A stretch of 40,368 nucleotides of DNA from an uncultured Prevotella sp. (GCA_946186115.1 CAMHLV010000023.1:1-40368), one strand, 5' to 3'; positions 15,583 to 24,448 are shown, counted from the first letter of the stretch. Numbers and translations are program-made. The notes: a model not told the origin generated them from the sequence alone.

Positions 15583-17097
15583 ATGTTACGACTAACGAAA
15601 TTCATCGCCAAAACCTTGTCAGTCCGTTTGAGTCTGATGATCGTTTTCTCGATTGCCATGTTGCTCATGGCCGTGTTATTCGTCATGTTTCATTACTCCA
15701 GGAAATCGGTCAAGGAAGAAGCCTTGCAGAAAGCCAGCCAGTCATTAAATGGCACCGTACAGCATATAGACAACATCCTGCTGAGCGTAGAGCAGGCCGC
15801 CGGCAACATGTACTGGCCCCTGCTGCAACACCTGAACCAGCCTGAGCGTATGCATGCCTACAGTCGCCAGATAGTAGAGAGCAACCCCTATATCATCGGC
15901 TGCGCCATTGCCTTAAAGCCCTACTTTTACAAGGGGCAGGAGCTTTTCATGGCTTACTACCACCGCGTGGACATCTCCGACCCCACATCGCCCATCGTAC
16001 AGGACGACAGCTACGGCAACCGTCCCTACACCGAACAGGTGTGGTACACCGTACCTGTAGAGAAAGGCAGGCCCTACTGGACCGACCCGCTCAGGGAAGA
16101 AGGCAAGGAGGACGAGCCCATCACCTCCTTCTGTCTGCCCCTCTACGGTGCTGAGGGCGAGCGTGTCGGCGTGCTGGCCGTTGACGTCTCGCTCCACGTG
16201 CTGTCCGACATTATTCTTGCCACCAAGCCCTCGCCCAACTCTTACTGTACCCTGTTGGGCAGGGACGGTTCCTACATTGTCCACCCCGACTCCACCAAGC
16301 TGCACCGTCAGACCGTCTATGACCAGCTGAACGACGACAGCAGTCCCGAAGCCATCACAGCCGCCAAGGAGATGATAGCAGGCAAGACTGACTATAGGGC
16401 CTTCAACCTGAACGGCAAGGACTTTTACATATTCTACCGGCCTTTTGAGCGCATGGCTATCCAGGGGCGCTACATGGAGGACCTCAGCTGGAGCATCGGC
16501 ATCGTCTATCCGCAGGACGACATCTTAGGCGACACCAACCGTCTGCTCTACAACGTGCTCTTCATAGCCACCGCAGGACTGCTCCTGCTGCTGGTGCTGT
16601 GCCTGTGGTTCACCCGCCGACAGCTGAAGCCCCTGCACCTGCTGACCCGTTCAGCCCAGCGCATTGCCGAAGGTCACTACGACGAACCCATTCCAGAAAG
16701 CAGGCATCACGACGAGATTGGTATGCTGCAGAACCACTTCCAGTCGATGCAGCAGTCGCTGGCCGAACACATCAGCGAACTCGACCAGCTCACCGCCACC
16801 CTCCAGGAGCAAGGTCAGGTGCTGAGTGCCGCCTACGAACAGGCCAAGGAAGCCGACCGCATGAAGACCGCCTTCCTGCACAACATGACCGACCAGATGC
16901 TGGCTCCCATTGACGACATCAAGCAGGACGTCGGCATCCTGTGCGGACAACTGCACGACATCGACCAGCAAGCTGTCGACCAGATGGTCGACGACATTCA
17001 GCAAAAGGGCAAGGTGGTCACCGTCCTGCTGAACCACCTGCTCGAAGTATCAGAGAAAGCTAAAAACCCCGAAACTGCCCATGAAGAAACAATCTGA
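15583..17097 (+). CDS. Membrane sensor with dCache-like domain and degenerate histidine-kinase core
   Basis: This 504-residue protein has TM1 (about 13-36), a large extracytoplasmic region with Cache features (VWYTVPVEKGRPYWTDP, GVLAVDVSLHVLSDI), TM2 (about 322-343), a HAMP linker and a coiled DHp-like helix. The H-box reads FLHNMTDQMLAPIDDI: at the phosphoacceptor position there is Asp437 instead of His, and the protein stops about 65 residues later with no ATPase domain. It cannot be an autonomous kinase. Its stop overlaps the next, paralogous gene by 17 nt, so a regulatory or heterodimer role with that kinase is plausible. A GGGAG sequence lies about 10 nt before the ATG. Adjacent GH53 suggests sensing of galactan products; that is inference. 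Confidence 0.85.
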   Translation: MLRLTKFIAKTLSVRLSLMIVFSIAMLLMAVLFVMFHYSRKSVKEEALQKASQSLNGTVQHIDNILLSVEQAAGNMYWPLLQHLNQPERMHAYSRQIVESNPYIIGCAIALKPYFYKGQELFMAYYHRVDISDPTSPIVQDDSYGNRPYTEQVWYTVPVEKGRPYWTDPLREEGKEDEPITSFCLPLYGAEGERVGVLAVDVSLHVLSDIILATKPSPNSYCTLLGRDGSYIVHPDSTKLHRQTVYDQLNDDSSPEAITAAKEMIAGKTDYRAFNLNGKDFYIFYRPFERMAIQGRYMEDLSWSIGIVYPQDDILGDTNRLLYNVLFIATAGLLLLLVLCLWFTRRQLKPLHLLTRSAQRIAEGHYDEPIPESRHHDEIGMLQNHFQSMQQSLAEHISELDQLTATLQEQGQVLSAAYEQAKEADRMKTAFLHNMTDQMLAPIDDIKQDVGILCGQLHDIDQQAVDQMVDDIQQKGKVVTVLLNHLLEVSEKAKNPETAHEETI

Positions 17098-18988
17098 TAC
17101 CATCCGCCAATCATTAGCCGCCAAACTCGGACTCGGCTATCTGCTGCTGACCATCGTTGTCTTCGTGGTTTCTTTGGGCATCTTCTTCATCCAGTCGCTC
17201 TACCTCATCCGCAAAGAAGCCATCGAGCGCGGCCATGCCACCCTATCCGTGGCGGCACAGCGTGTCGTCCGACATCTGACGACGGTGGAAACAGCCACCG
17301 ACATCAACAGCTGGCTCGTGACGGAAAACCTGCAGCCCGACTCCCTGCTGGCCTATACACACCGCATCACCCAGCTCAACCCCGACGTCGACGGCTGCTC
17401 CATCACCACCGAGCCAGACATCTTCCCACAGTATGGGCGCTACTTTTCCGCTTACACCGTCCGCAAGGGCGACTCCATCATCACCGTGCGCGAGGCGCCA
17501 TACGAGTATTTCGAGAAGGTGTGGTACAAGACGCCCAAGGCCAAGGGCCACGCCTGCTGGGTAGACCCCTTCGACGACACCACACCCGGCACGCTCTCGG
17601 CCACCGACATGATAGCCTCCTACTGCAAACCGTTGTACGACGATACCGGACGCTTTGTGGCTGTCATCTCCACCGACCTGTCGCTGCCCAAACTCTCCAA
17701 GGCCATCACGGCAGTGAGACCCTACCCCCATTCCTACTTCGTCATGATAGGCGAGGAAGGCTACTACTTCGTACATCCTGACAGCGCCAAACTCTTCCAT
17801 CACACCATCTTCGACAGCGCCAAAGGCAATGCCAAGTCTGACATCGTCATGCTGGGCCACGAGATGACTACCGGAAAGACAGGTTACATGAAGATGCACA
17901 TCGACGGACGTTCATGCATTGTCAGCTACCAGCCTGTGCCGCATACCCCCTGGAGCATAGCCCTTGTCAGCCCCGAGAGCGACATCTTCAGCCACTACAA
18001 CCGGCTGCTCCTCATCCTGATTCCCCTCACCGTCATCGGCATCCTGATCATCCTCCTCCTTTGCCGCCGGGCCGTCAACCACGCCATCAAGCCGCTGAAA
18101 CAGCTGCTCAGCCAGTCGCACATCATCACTTCCGGCAACTACGAGGCGACGACCATAGCCCACAGCAGCCGCACCGACGTCGTAGGCACCCTGCAAAACA
18201 GCTTTGCCACCATGCAAGAGTCGCTCAGCCGCCACGTCGCCAACATCCGCGATGGCAACGCCGAGCTGGAACGCCGCAACAAAGAACTGGAGCACGCCCG
18301 TGCGCTGGCCGAAAAGAGCAGCCGCCAGAAGACAGCGTTTATCCAGAACGTCACCCATCAGGTGCGTACGCCCCTTAACATCATCATGGGATTCTCGCAG
18401 GTGCTGCGCGACAATGCCAGCCAACTGCCGGAAGAGGAGTTGCACCACATCACCGACGTCGTCAACTACAACACGGTGACGCTCTGCCGCATGGCCGCCA
18501 TGCTCTACGACAGTTCTGACAACTGGAAGGAAGAGTTGTTCACCCTCGACGAGGACGTGCCGTGCAACGCCGTCACCCGTCAGGCCATTGCCGACACTCA
18601 TCGCCAATATCCGGACATGCGCATCGACTTCCACACCGACGTTCCCGACACGCTAACCATGCGCTCCAACTACCTTTACACCCTGCGCTGTCTGCGTGAA
18701 CTGCTCTACAATGCCGGCAAATACTCCAACCCGAAGCAAGTCACCATGCGGATTACCCAGACCGACCGCACCATCCGCTTCGTTTGCGAAGACCTCGGCC
18801 CCGGCATTGCCGAAGCAGAACTTGAAAACCTGTTCAAGCCCTTCAGCAAAACCGACGACCTCTCGGAAGGCCTCGGCCTCGGCTTGCCCCTCACCAAGCG
18901 CCACTGCCGACGCTTAGGCGGCGACCTGACACTTGACACGTCCTACCACGACGGGTGCCGCTTCGTCATCGAGTTTCCTAAAACCTGA
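17081..18988 (+). CDS. Membrane sensor histidine kinase with dCache-like domain
   Basis: The 635-residue protein has the same layout as its neighbour (TM1 about 17-40, Cache-like region with VWYKTPKAKGHACWVDP, TM2 about 305-325, HAMP) but keeps an active kinase core. The phosphoacceptor is His426 in NVTHQVRTPLN, followed by an N-box (LLYNAGKYS, about 540), G1 (DLGPGI, about 570) and G2 (GLGLGLPL, about 597). No response regulator is encoded nearby, so the partner is elsewhere. It overlaps the degenerate sensor by 17 nt and converges on the GH31 gene, with the two stop regions overlapping by 11 nt and no room for a terminator between them. Confidence 0.93.
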   Translation: MKKQSDTIRQSLAAKLGLGYLLLTIVVFVVSLGIFFIQSLYLIRKEAIERGHATLSVAAQRVVRHLTTVETATDINSWLVTENLQPDSLLAYTHRITQLNPDVDGCSITTEPDIFPQYGRYFSAYTVRKGDSIITVREAPYEYFEKVWYKTPKAKGHACWVDPFDDTTPGTLSATDMIASYCKPLYDDTGRFVAVISTDLSLPKLSKAITAVRPYPHSYFVMIGEEGYYFVHPDSAKLFHHTIFDSAKGNAKSDIVMLGHEMTTGKTGYMKMHIDGRSCIVSYQPVPHTPWSIALVSPESDIFSHYNRLLLILIPLTVIGILIILLLCRRAVNHAIKPLKQLLSQSHIITSGNYEATTIAHSSRTDVVGTLQNSFATMQESLSRHVANIRDGNAELERRNKELEHARALAEKSSRQKTAFIQNVTHQVRTPLNIIMGFSQVLRDNASQLPEEELHHITDVVNYNTVTLCRMAAMLYDSSDNWKEELFTLDEDVPCNAVTRQAIADTHRQYPDMRIDFHTDVPDTLTMRSNYLYTLRCLRELLYNAGKYSNPKQVTMRITQTDRTIRFVCEDLGPGIAEAELENLFKPFSKTDDLSEGLGLGLPLTKRHCRRLGGDLTLDTSYHDGCRFVIEFPKT

Positions 18989-21332
18989 CAGCCACCTCAC
19001 TGCCGTCATAGCTGACGGTCTTTTCCCGTCCGTCGGGAAGTGCGACAACAAACTGGCGAACCTCCATCATGCCCTTGAACTGCCCCTGACGCTTACCGAT
19101 GGTCAGCGTGCGAGTGGCGTCATTCCAGCGGAAAGTGATGGTAGCATACTGTCCCTGCTCATAGTTGTAACTGTCGCCCTCATCCTCATAGAGGGTAAAC
19201 GTGCCGTCAGCCCCAGGGTACACGCGCACCTCGAGGTTGTCCCACGATTTCTCGCCGACATACTGCATCTCCGGTCCCAAGGGCAGGATGCTGCCCGCAC
19301 GAACAAACATGGGCACCTTGTCAAGCGAGGTCTGCAGCGTCACGGAACGGCCACCCTTAAAACAGCGGTTCGTCCAGAAGTCATACCAGTCAGCCCCCTT
19401 AGGCAGATACTTGATGGCAGACTTCGTGACCGTCCAATCAATGTTAAGGTTATCGTTAGCGTTAACGTCATTTTGGCGGTCCCACCCCGTCATGGCGTCG
19501 GTGCTGACAATCTTTTCCTCGGTGTATTGCGGGTCAACGATGGGTGCAGCCAGGATGCTGCGACCAAACATAAACTCGTCGGTCATATCCCATACCTTCC
19601 TGTCGCCGGCAAAGTCGCTGAACAGCGGACGCAGGTAGCTGTCGTTATTCGAGGTCACCTGCCAGGCGGTACTATATAAATAAGGTATCAGTCGGTAGCG
19701 CAGACGGATCATCTTCTCTATGGCATCATAGACGGGCTCGCCCTGTTTGCCGAACTGCCATATTTCGCGGGGCGCGTCGGCACCGTGACTGCGGAAGACG
19801 GGACAGAACAAGCCATACTGCATCCAGCGCACGTAGAGCTCCTGGAACTGAGGATTGCGCGGTGCCGATGCCGGTCCCATGGTGTTGTAGGCATTACAGA
19901 AGAAGCCGCCGATGTCGGTATTGAAGTTGGGGTTGCCCGTCAGCGTAAAGCTCAGTCCGGCAGGAATCTGCTTGCGCAGCATGTCCCACGACGAGTTGAC
20001 GTCGCCGCTCCACATGTTTGAACCGTAGTGCTGCTGACCGGCAAAACTGGAGCGCGTCATGATGAAGACACGCTTAGCCTCCCCCGTCTTGCGCTGCGCT
20101 TCGTACACGCCACGCACCGTTTCCAAGGGGAAGGCATTACGCTGCGAGCGCCATGTGCCGCCATACACCTTGTGGGCATAGTCGGCCTCGGTGGGATAGA
20201 AGCAGTCGGGGTCCGTAGAGTCCATCCACCAGGCATCGACACCATAGTCGTAGAGCTTCTTCAGATACTTCCAGTAGATGTCGCGGGCCACAGGACTGAA
20301 GGCGTCATAGACCTTCACCCCCGACGGATAGTCCTTCATCGGAGGCCACACGTGTGAGATACCACTCTGGGGCCACGTCTCGAAAGGCAGCAGCAGACCC
20401 AGCTTGTCCAATTCGCGATACTGCTGCGTCATCGGTCCGAAGCTCGCCCAGATACTGATCATGAAGTGGGCGTGCTTCTGGTGTACATGCGCTATCAACT
20501 GCTTGCCGTTGGCAAAGTCTTCGGAAAGGAAGTCCATGGCGTTCCACAGGTAGTTGGAGCCCCAATACTGCCAGTCCTGGATGATGCCGTCAAGGGGTAC
20601 CTGCAACCGGCGGTACTCATCGACGATGCTCTCCGTCTCGGCAGCAGTCTTATAGCGCTCCTTTGACTGCCAGTAGCCGTAAGTCCACAGCGGGAACATG
20701 GGTACGTCTCCCGTCAGGTGGCGCATCTGGGCAATGACACCGTCGGCAGAGCCGCCATACATGAAGTAATAGTCCACGCCCGTGCCAGCCTCCGACGTAA
20801 ACGTCATGCCGTCCTTGCCGTCGTCAAACTGCGTGGGCGAATAGTTCTCCCAATACAGTCCCCAGCCCTTGATGCTCTGCAGCACATTCTGGAAGTCCTC
20901 AAGGTTCGACTGTTCCATGCGTATATGTTCACCGCGGCGGTTCATCTTACCGTTCTGGATGGTGCCGAGTCCGTAGATGGCTTCGTCCTTGTCGAGCGTG
21001 AACGACTGGCTGACCTCAAAGTCATCCATATTCTTCCGGATGAGACTCCAGCCCTGTTCCCTCAGCAGCACCTTGCCCTTGGCCGTCAGGAAGGTCAGAC
21101 ATCCCGTTCGGGCATCCTTCCTCACCGTCAGCACCCCACTCGACACGCTGTTGCCGCGACGAGTCAGGGGGACGTCCTCGGCCTTCGCCGTCACCACCAG
21201 ACTCTTGGTGGCCTTGCCCTTCACGACATGTACAATACGCGGTGTCAGAAACGTCACCGTGACGTCCTGCGCCTTACCCTCAACCCATGCTGCCACCAGC
21301 AGCAAAGCCATCATCATCAGTCTCCTTGCCAT
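18978..21332 (-). CDS. Secreted GH31 alpha-glycosidase (alpha-xylosidase/alpha-glucosidase type)
   Basis: The 784-residue protein starts at ATG 21332 with a signal peptide (MARRLMMMALLLVAAW) ending near GKA-Q; the longer frame to 21635 is rejected because it contains the promoter. After an N-terminal beta domain, the GH31 barrel shows nucleophile Asp371 in AWWMDSTDPD and acid/base Asp444 in WSGDVNSSW; RSHGADAPREIWQFG and a DUF5110-like C-terminal domain (YEDEGDSYNYEQGQY) follow. Many GH31 enzymes read STEPD where this one reads STDPD. Substrate cannot be fixed from sequence: alpha-xyloside or alpha-glucoside ends of plant glycans are likely. An Asn/Asp insertion (NDVNANDNLN) interrupts the region before the C-terminal domain. 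Confidence 0.92.
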   Translation of the reverse strand: MARRLMMMALLLVAAWVEGKAQDVTVTFLTPRIVHVVKGKATKSLVVTAKAEDVPLTRRGNSVSSGVLTVRKDARTGCLTFLTAKGKVLLREQGWSLIRKNMDDFEVSQSFTLDKDEAIYGLGTIQNGKMNRRGEHIRMEQSNLEDFQNVLQSIKGWGLYWENYSPTQFDDGKDGMTFTSEAGTGVDYYFMYGGSADGVIAQMRHLTGDVPMFPLWTYGYWQSKERYKTAAETESIVDEYRRLQVPLDGIIQDWQYWGSNYLWNAMDFLSEDFANGKQLIAHVHQKHAHFMISIWASFGPMTQQYRELDKLGLLLPFETWPQSGISHVWPPMKDYPSGVKVYDAFSPVARDIYWKYLKKLYDYGVDAWWMDSTDPDCFYPTEADYAHKVYGGTWRSQRNAFPLETVRGVYEAQRKTGEAKRVFIMTRSSFAGQQHYGSNMWSGDVNSSWDMLRKQIPAGLSFTLTGNPNFNTDIGGFFCNAYNTMGPASAPRNPQFQELYVRWMQYGLFCPVFRSHGADAPREIWQFGKQGEPVYDAIEKMIRLRYRLIPYLYSTAWQVTSNNDSYLRPLFSDFAGDRKVWDMTDEFMFGRSILAAPIVDPQYTEEKIVSTDAMTGWDRQNDVNANDNLNIDWTVTKSAIKYLPKGADWYDFWTNRCFKGGRSVTLQTSLDKVPMFVRAGSILPLGPEMQYVGEKSWDNLEVRVYPGADGTFTLYEDEGDSYNYEQGQYATITFRWNDATRTLTIGKRQGQFKGMMEVRQFVVALPDGREKTVSYDGSEVAVRF
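19441..19470 (-). repeat. In-frame AACGNTAACG repeat in the GH31 gene
   Basis: On the coding strand the stretch reads as GTTAACGCTAACGATAACC-type steps and encodes DVNANDNLN. It belongs to the same hexamer family as the repeats at 15435-15468 and 33799-33846. Confidence 0.7.
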
Positions 21333-21376
21333 GATTCTTTCCTTTCTGTTTTTGATTGGTCTATAGTTTTCGGTTA

Positions 21377-21407
21377 CAAAGATACGAATAAGTGAGTGAA
21401 AAGCAAA
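21377..21407 (-). promoter_or_regulatory. GH31 promoter
   Basis: On the minus strand TTTG (21407-21404), 19 bases, then TATCTTTG (21384-21377), with ATTCG directly before the -7 box. The start would lie near 21370, about 38 nt before the ATG. Confidence 0.75.
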
Positions 21408-21536
21408 AAAGAAAACATGTTTTCTTTTTGCTTTTCCGAACGGAAGTATCTTCGACCGCAAGGTCAGAGATACGAATAAGTGAGAACAATACAAAATGAA
21501 AAACATTTTTTCATTTCTATTGTCGAGCGAAAGTAT
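21381..21536. repeat. Two tandem units with conserved flanks and different hairpins
   Basis: GATACGAATAAGTGAG occurs at 21381-21396 and 21469-21484; each copy is followed by a hairpin and then by CG(G/A)AAGTATC (21441-21450 and 21527-21536). Hairpin 1 is a 19-bp foldback around 21417 with one bulged A. Hairpin 2 (about 21486-21523) is a different sequence but also folds back. The second unit carries a decayed copy of the GH31 -7 box (TATCTCTG). Confidence 0.75.
21441..21465 (+). repeat. Left copy of a perfect 25-bp direct repeat
   Basis: These 25 bases (CGGAAGTATC at 21441-21450, then to AAGGTC at 21465) recur exactly and in the same orientation at 25425-25449. The unit holds two small dyads, GAAG-TAT-CTTC and GACC-GCAA-GGTC. 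Confidence 0.9.
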
Positions 21537-21555
21537 CAAAATGTGGTAACTTATC

Positions 21556-21664
21556 CCTCTCCTTGGAAAGGGGAGGATAGGAGGGGTTGATTGCATCGAT
21601 GAATAAACAACTTTTGCCCACGACTTATCAACCACCCCCGACCCCTCCTTTCCAAGGCGGGGAG
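21556..21664. repeat. REP-like inverted repeat pair
   Basis: A G/C-rich arm at 21556-21592 (containing CTCCTTGGAAAGG and GAGGGGTTGAT) is imperfectly repeated in inverse orientation at 21627-21664, about 34 bp apart. Paired REP-like sequences of this composition are typical of dispersed palindromic repeats. No coding role. Confidence 0.75.
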
Positions 21665-22109
21665 AAAACTACTATGCTGCGAGAAAGTCCGGCAGAAAGT
21701 TGGATGTTGCTTGGCTCCGAGCTGAAGGACGCCTGGCTCCGAGCTCGTGGCCTTTGAGCTTCGGGCTAGACAGGCATCAGCTCCGACAGTCCTTTTTTAC
21801 GCTGCAAAGATAGACATTCCCTGGTTTTCAAAGGTGACAAAACGCACCAAACGGAGCTAAATTGCGCCAAAACACTGTAACTCATTCAGAGTGTCGTTGT
21901 ACATCGTTCATTCAGCCTAATCTCCATACGATGGGTCGCCACCACCACCAAAATCTCCGAGGTCGTCTAAGTTGGTAGCCACATCAAACTCTTTTACTTC
22001 TTCGCCCGAGCCTACCAACAACCGCTTTCTTGCGTATACATAGAAACTTCTCGTGATGGGTTTCATATATCTTTTTTTCATAGTCTGCAATACCTTAAAT
22101 AAGTTATTA
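21665..22109. other. Gene-free stretch between REP pair and BspA-like gene
   Basis: No ORF of note. GGCTCCGAGCT occurs twice (21713-21723, 21735-21745). A minus-strand -7 box, TATCTTTG, lies at 21812-21805 without a well-spaced TTTG. The rest shows nothing I can assign. Confidence 0.5.
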
Positions 22110-23516
22110 TTACTTCCAATTACCTACAAACACCTTCTTGCCGCCATGTATGAACAGGCCCTTACCGGCAGGACTGCTTACGCGGATGCCCTGCGAAGTG
22201 TACCATGCATCACTATCTGCGCTCGACATATTTGCCTCATGAATGGCTGTCACCTCGTCATCTTCATCCCAAAGCTGCATACCAATACCGCGAGCCTGCT
22301 CAGCACCGTTCGTCAACGTGAAGTAGCACTTCGTGGCAGGCAGCGAACCAGCTGTAGAAGGATAATAGAACTTATTATTTTGGATAAAAAGCGTACTCTT
22401 GTCACCCGCTGTCAGCGGCGTGGCATTATATATACCTGTCATGGAGCAATAGTCAGTATGTATGGTTGTCGGATCCGTTTTGTCAATGGTCACACCATAG
22501 AAAATTGGAGTTGTTTTCGTTTCGCTCACCTTTACCACGTATGGCCGACCTGCTACAATAGAAGTGCAAGGTGTAAAAGTAAGTGTTAGCAGCTTGGTTT
22601 CATCATTATACACCGAAGAACTTAGTTCTTCAATATCTACATCATCGCCTAATGCAGTTTGAGTTTGTTCTTCAGTCGCATCAAAAGGCAGACAGAGGGT
22701 AATCCATTTGTTTGAGGGAATTTCAAATTCCAAAGTAACATCATCTGTTTCCCCGTTATGATTTTCTAACAAGTCGGTATTGTCTATAAGATTAATACTA
22801 AGACCATTTAATATTGTCTTGTATGATAAATAACCAGGATTACTTATGCCGCCATCAACACGAGCATATTCCTTATCTGTATGGCTAGGATTGTATGTGG
22901 TTCCTGCTTCACCAATAATATTTATACATCCACTAAACATATTATTACTATTATATTTAACATTGTCAGTATTCCATCCGTCACCGCAAAATATGGTGGT
23001 TAAATTGGAACATCTATTAAACATGCTCGTCATATTTCCAACACTATGAGTATTAAAACTACTTAAGTCTAGACATGTCAAACTGCTACAACCATAAAAC
23101 ATTGCATGCATAGCTACCACATTACTCGTATTGAAACCACTTACATCAATACTTGTCAAACTACTACATTGAGAAAACATACTATACATATTGTTTACAT
23201 TGCTCGTATTTAGGTACTTAAGCCCTTCAATTGTTATAAGATTTGATGCACCATGAAACCACATGAAAGTACTATGTGGCCTTTCGTTGGCAAAGGAAGG
23301 ATCAAATACTACTTTAGTTATATTTTTATTATTCGAAAGCCACCCAGGATCGCTACTATTATTATTTAATCTATATTTCGTTCCTTGTCTTGAATTTTTC
23401 AAATTGTCATAATAAAATGTAAGGGTTGTCCCATTTAACACAACATACCCTTCCTGTGCCACAGCTTCGAGAGCGATGAACAGAGTCAGCAACATTGATA
23501 ATAGATACTTTTTCAT
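22110..23516 (-). CDS. BspA-like surface protein (DUF285 repeats)
   Basis: The 468-residue protein starts at ATG 23516 with a signal peptide (MKKYLLSMLLTLFIALEAVA-Q). Residues about 80-200 hold DUF285/BspA-type leucine-rich units of the pattern 'MFxxCSSLTxxDxSxFNTSNVxxM', seen three to four times. A long beta-rich region follows, and the end reads AWYTSQGIRVSSPAGKGLFIHGGKKVF, a variant of the tail seen in the galactanase and the small exported protein. BspA-family proteins are surface or secreted adhesion proteins; the ligand here is unknown. The gene is AT-richer than its neighbours and sits in the repeat-bracketed segment, suggesting an accessory gene. Its 5' leader is about 400 nt. Confidence 0.85.
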   Translation of the reverse strand: MKKYLLSMLLTLFIALEAVAQEGYVVLNGTTLTFYYDNLKNSRQGTKYRLNNNSSDPGWLSNNKNITKVVFDPSFANERPHSTFMWFHGASNLITIEGLKYLNTSNVNNMYSMFSQCSSLTSIDVSGFNTSNVVAMHAMFYGCSSLTCLDLSSFNTHSVGNMTSMFNRCSNLTTIFCGDGWNTDNVKYNSNNMFSGCINIIGEAGTTYNPSHTDKEYARVDGGISNPGYLSYKTILNGLSINLIDNTDLLENHNGETDDVTLEFEIPSNKWITLCLPFDATEEQTQTALGDDVDIEELSSSVYNDETKLLTLTFTPCTSIVAGRPYVVKVSETKTTPIFYGVTIDKTDPTTIHTDYCSMTGIYNATPLTAGDKSTLFIQNNKFYYPSTAGSLPATKCYFTLTNGAEQARGIGMQLWDEDDEVTAIHEANMSSADSDAWYTSQGIRVSSPAGKGLFIHGGKKVFVGNWK

Positions 23517-23603
23517 ATCTTCGGCTTTTAGTGTTTGTGCCTTGGCGAACCCAGCAAAGCGTGTTTTGACTAGTAAGTGTTTGTAGGCAATGATACAAAA
23601 AAA

Positions 23604-23693
23604 GTGTGGGTCGCTGTACCTGTTGCTCGTCCCACTTACCAAGGCGTCTCGCATTGCCCGTCATTCAAGGTCGAGCAACGCAGAAGCCCACAC
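23604..23693 (-). promoter_or_regulatory. Nested stem in the BspA-like gene 5' leader
   Basis: GTGTGGG (23604-23610) pairs with CCCACAC (23687-23693), and inside it GTTGCTCG (23622-23629) pairs with CGAGCAAC (23672-23679), with internal loops of 11 and 7 nt. A further short dyad (GTGT..ACAC) lies next to it near 23695-23708. The element is in the untranslated leader about 90-180 nt before the ATG. Confidence 0.6.
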
Positions 23694-23923
23694 GGTGTAT
23701 GTATACACACTCCCAAACATGCCTATTGGAATAGGTAGAATAGGGGGCTGTCATCATACATACCCAATGAGCATCTACCGTTGCTTTGTTTTTGAATGAC
23801 TTTTGTTGTTTGCGAGACAATTGGTAAGTCAAAGAACAAAGCGCCATCGTAGACACCTTTTCCATATATGCATCCCCATCCATCCGCTTCTGCTTCCACT
23901 TCAGCTTCATGGTGAGGACGTTG

Positions 23924-23954
23924 CAAAGGTAAGAAGAAAAAATTAAACAACCAA
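23924..23954 (-). promoter_or_regulatory. BspA-like gene promoter
   Basis: On the minus strand TTGG near 23954, 20 bases, then TACCTTTG at 23931-23924. A start near 23917 gives a leader of about 400 nt. An 81-codon frame (23910-23665) begins right after the start point but shows no family; I do not call it. Confidence 0.65.
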
Positions 23955-24070
23955 GAGATTGGCCAGTTTTTTGAATATAACAAATCCTATATCACGGGAC
24001 TCTAATCTGTTAATACTCTTTGAAAAATAGATTATAGAACTCTGATCTATCACAAATTGAGTATACTATG

Positions 24071-24202
24071 AATTTTTGAAAAATAGGTTGTCACGTTGTC
24101 ACAACCCCGATATACAAAGGGCGTGCAACCTGTTTGAGGTCGTCACAGGTTGTCACAAGGTTGTCACATTTTTCAGGGTGTTCTCGCGCACGGCACGGTT
24201 TA
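24071..24202 (+). repeat. Left arm of a long inverted repeat around the VapBC pair
   Basis: About 130 bases matching, as reverse complement, 25242-25374 with roughly nine differences, most of them in the end nearest the toxin gene. The arm contains repeated GTTGTCAC octamers (four copies plus a GTCGTCAC variant) in an iteron-like layout. Confidence 0.9.
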
Positions 24203-24264
24203 GCTTCATCTAGAGTCGATTCCACAATACCATTTCGGCATGTTTATAACTGATCATGCTTTTA

Positions 24265-24345
24265 AATTCTCGAGAGAATTCAAGCCTTCTGTTGGTTCTC
24301 GCTGATGGTTAGGATGAAGCAAATCCTCAAATTCTCGAGAGAATT
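24265..24345. repeat. Two identical AATTCTCGAGAGAATT dyads
   Basis: The 16-base dyad (AATTCTC-GA-GAGAATT) occurs at 24265-24280 and 24330-24345, 65 bp apart, in the gap between the left inverted-repeat arm and vapC. Two identical dyads look like binding sites or short hairpins. Nothing else is recognised between 24203 and 24448. Confidence 0.75.
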
Positions 24346-24448
24346 TATCAGTTTACTTCAAGCTAATGTCTTCATGGGTCGCAAGTTTCACGCACCCAGC
24401 CCGAAGTGCTTAACCACTCAACTTCATTTTTAAGGAAATACAAACAGA

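Noticed and set aside
15583..17097. Frameshifted first half of one long sensor kinase
   Set aside because: The following gene has its own membrane segments, Cache domain and HAMP, so these are two paralogues rather than one broken gene.
17243..18634. Long minus-strand frames (218 and 240 codons) opposite the histidine kinase gene
   Set aside because: They are shadows in G/C-rich DNA. The + strand frame carries complete kinase motifs and they have no family resemblance or promoter.
20718..21395. 225-codon + strand frame opposite the GH31 gene
   Set aside because: It overlaps catalytic GH31 coding sequence and the GH31 promoter; no recognisable protein.
21333..21635. N-terminal extension of the GH31 protein
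   Set aside because: It crosses the promoter and repeat units; the signal peptide starting at 21332 is convincing.
23665..23910. 81-codon frame in the BspA-like leader
   Set aside because: It begins almost at the predicted start of transcription and shows no domain. The region is better explained as a structured leader, though its recurrence should be checked.
24071..24202. CRISPR-like array (GTTGTCAC repeats)
   Set aside because: Units are 8 bp with irregular or no spacers and no cas genes are nearby.
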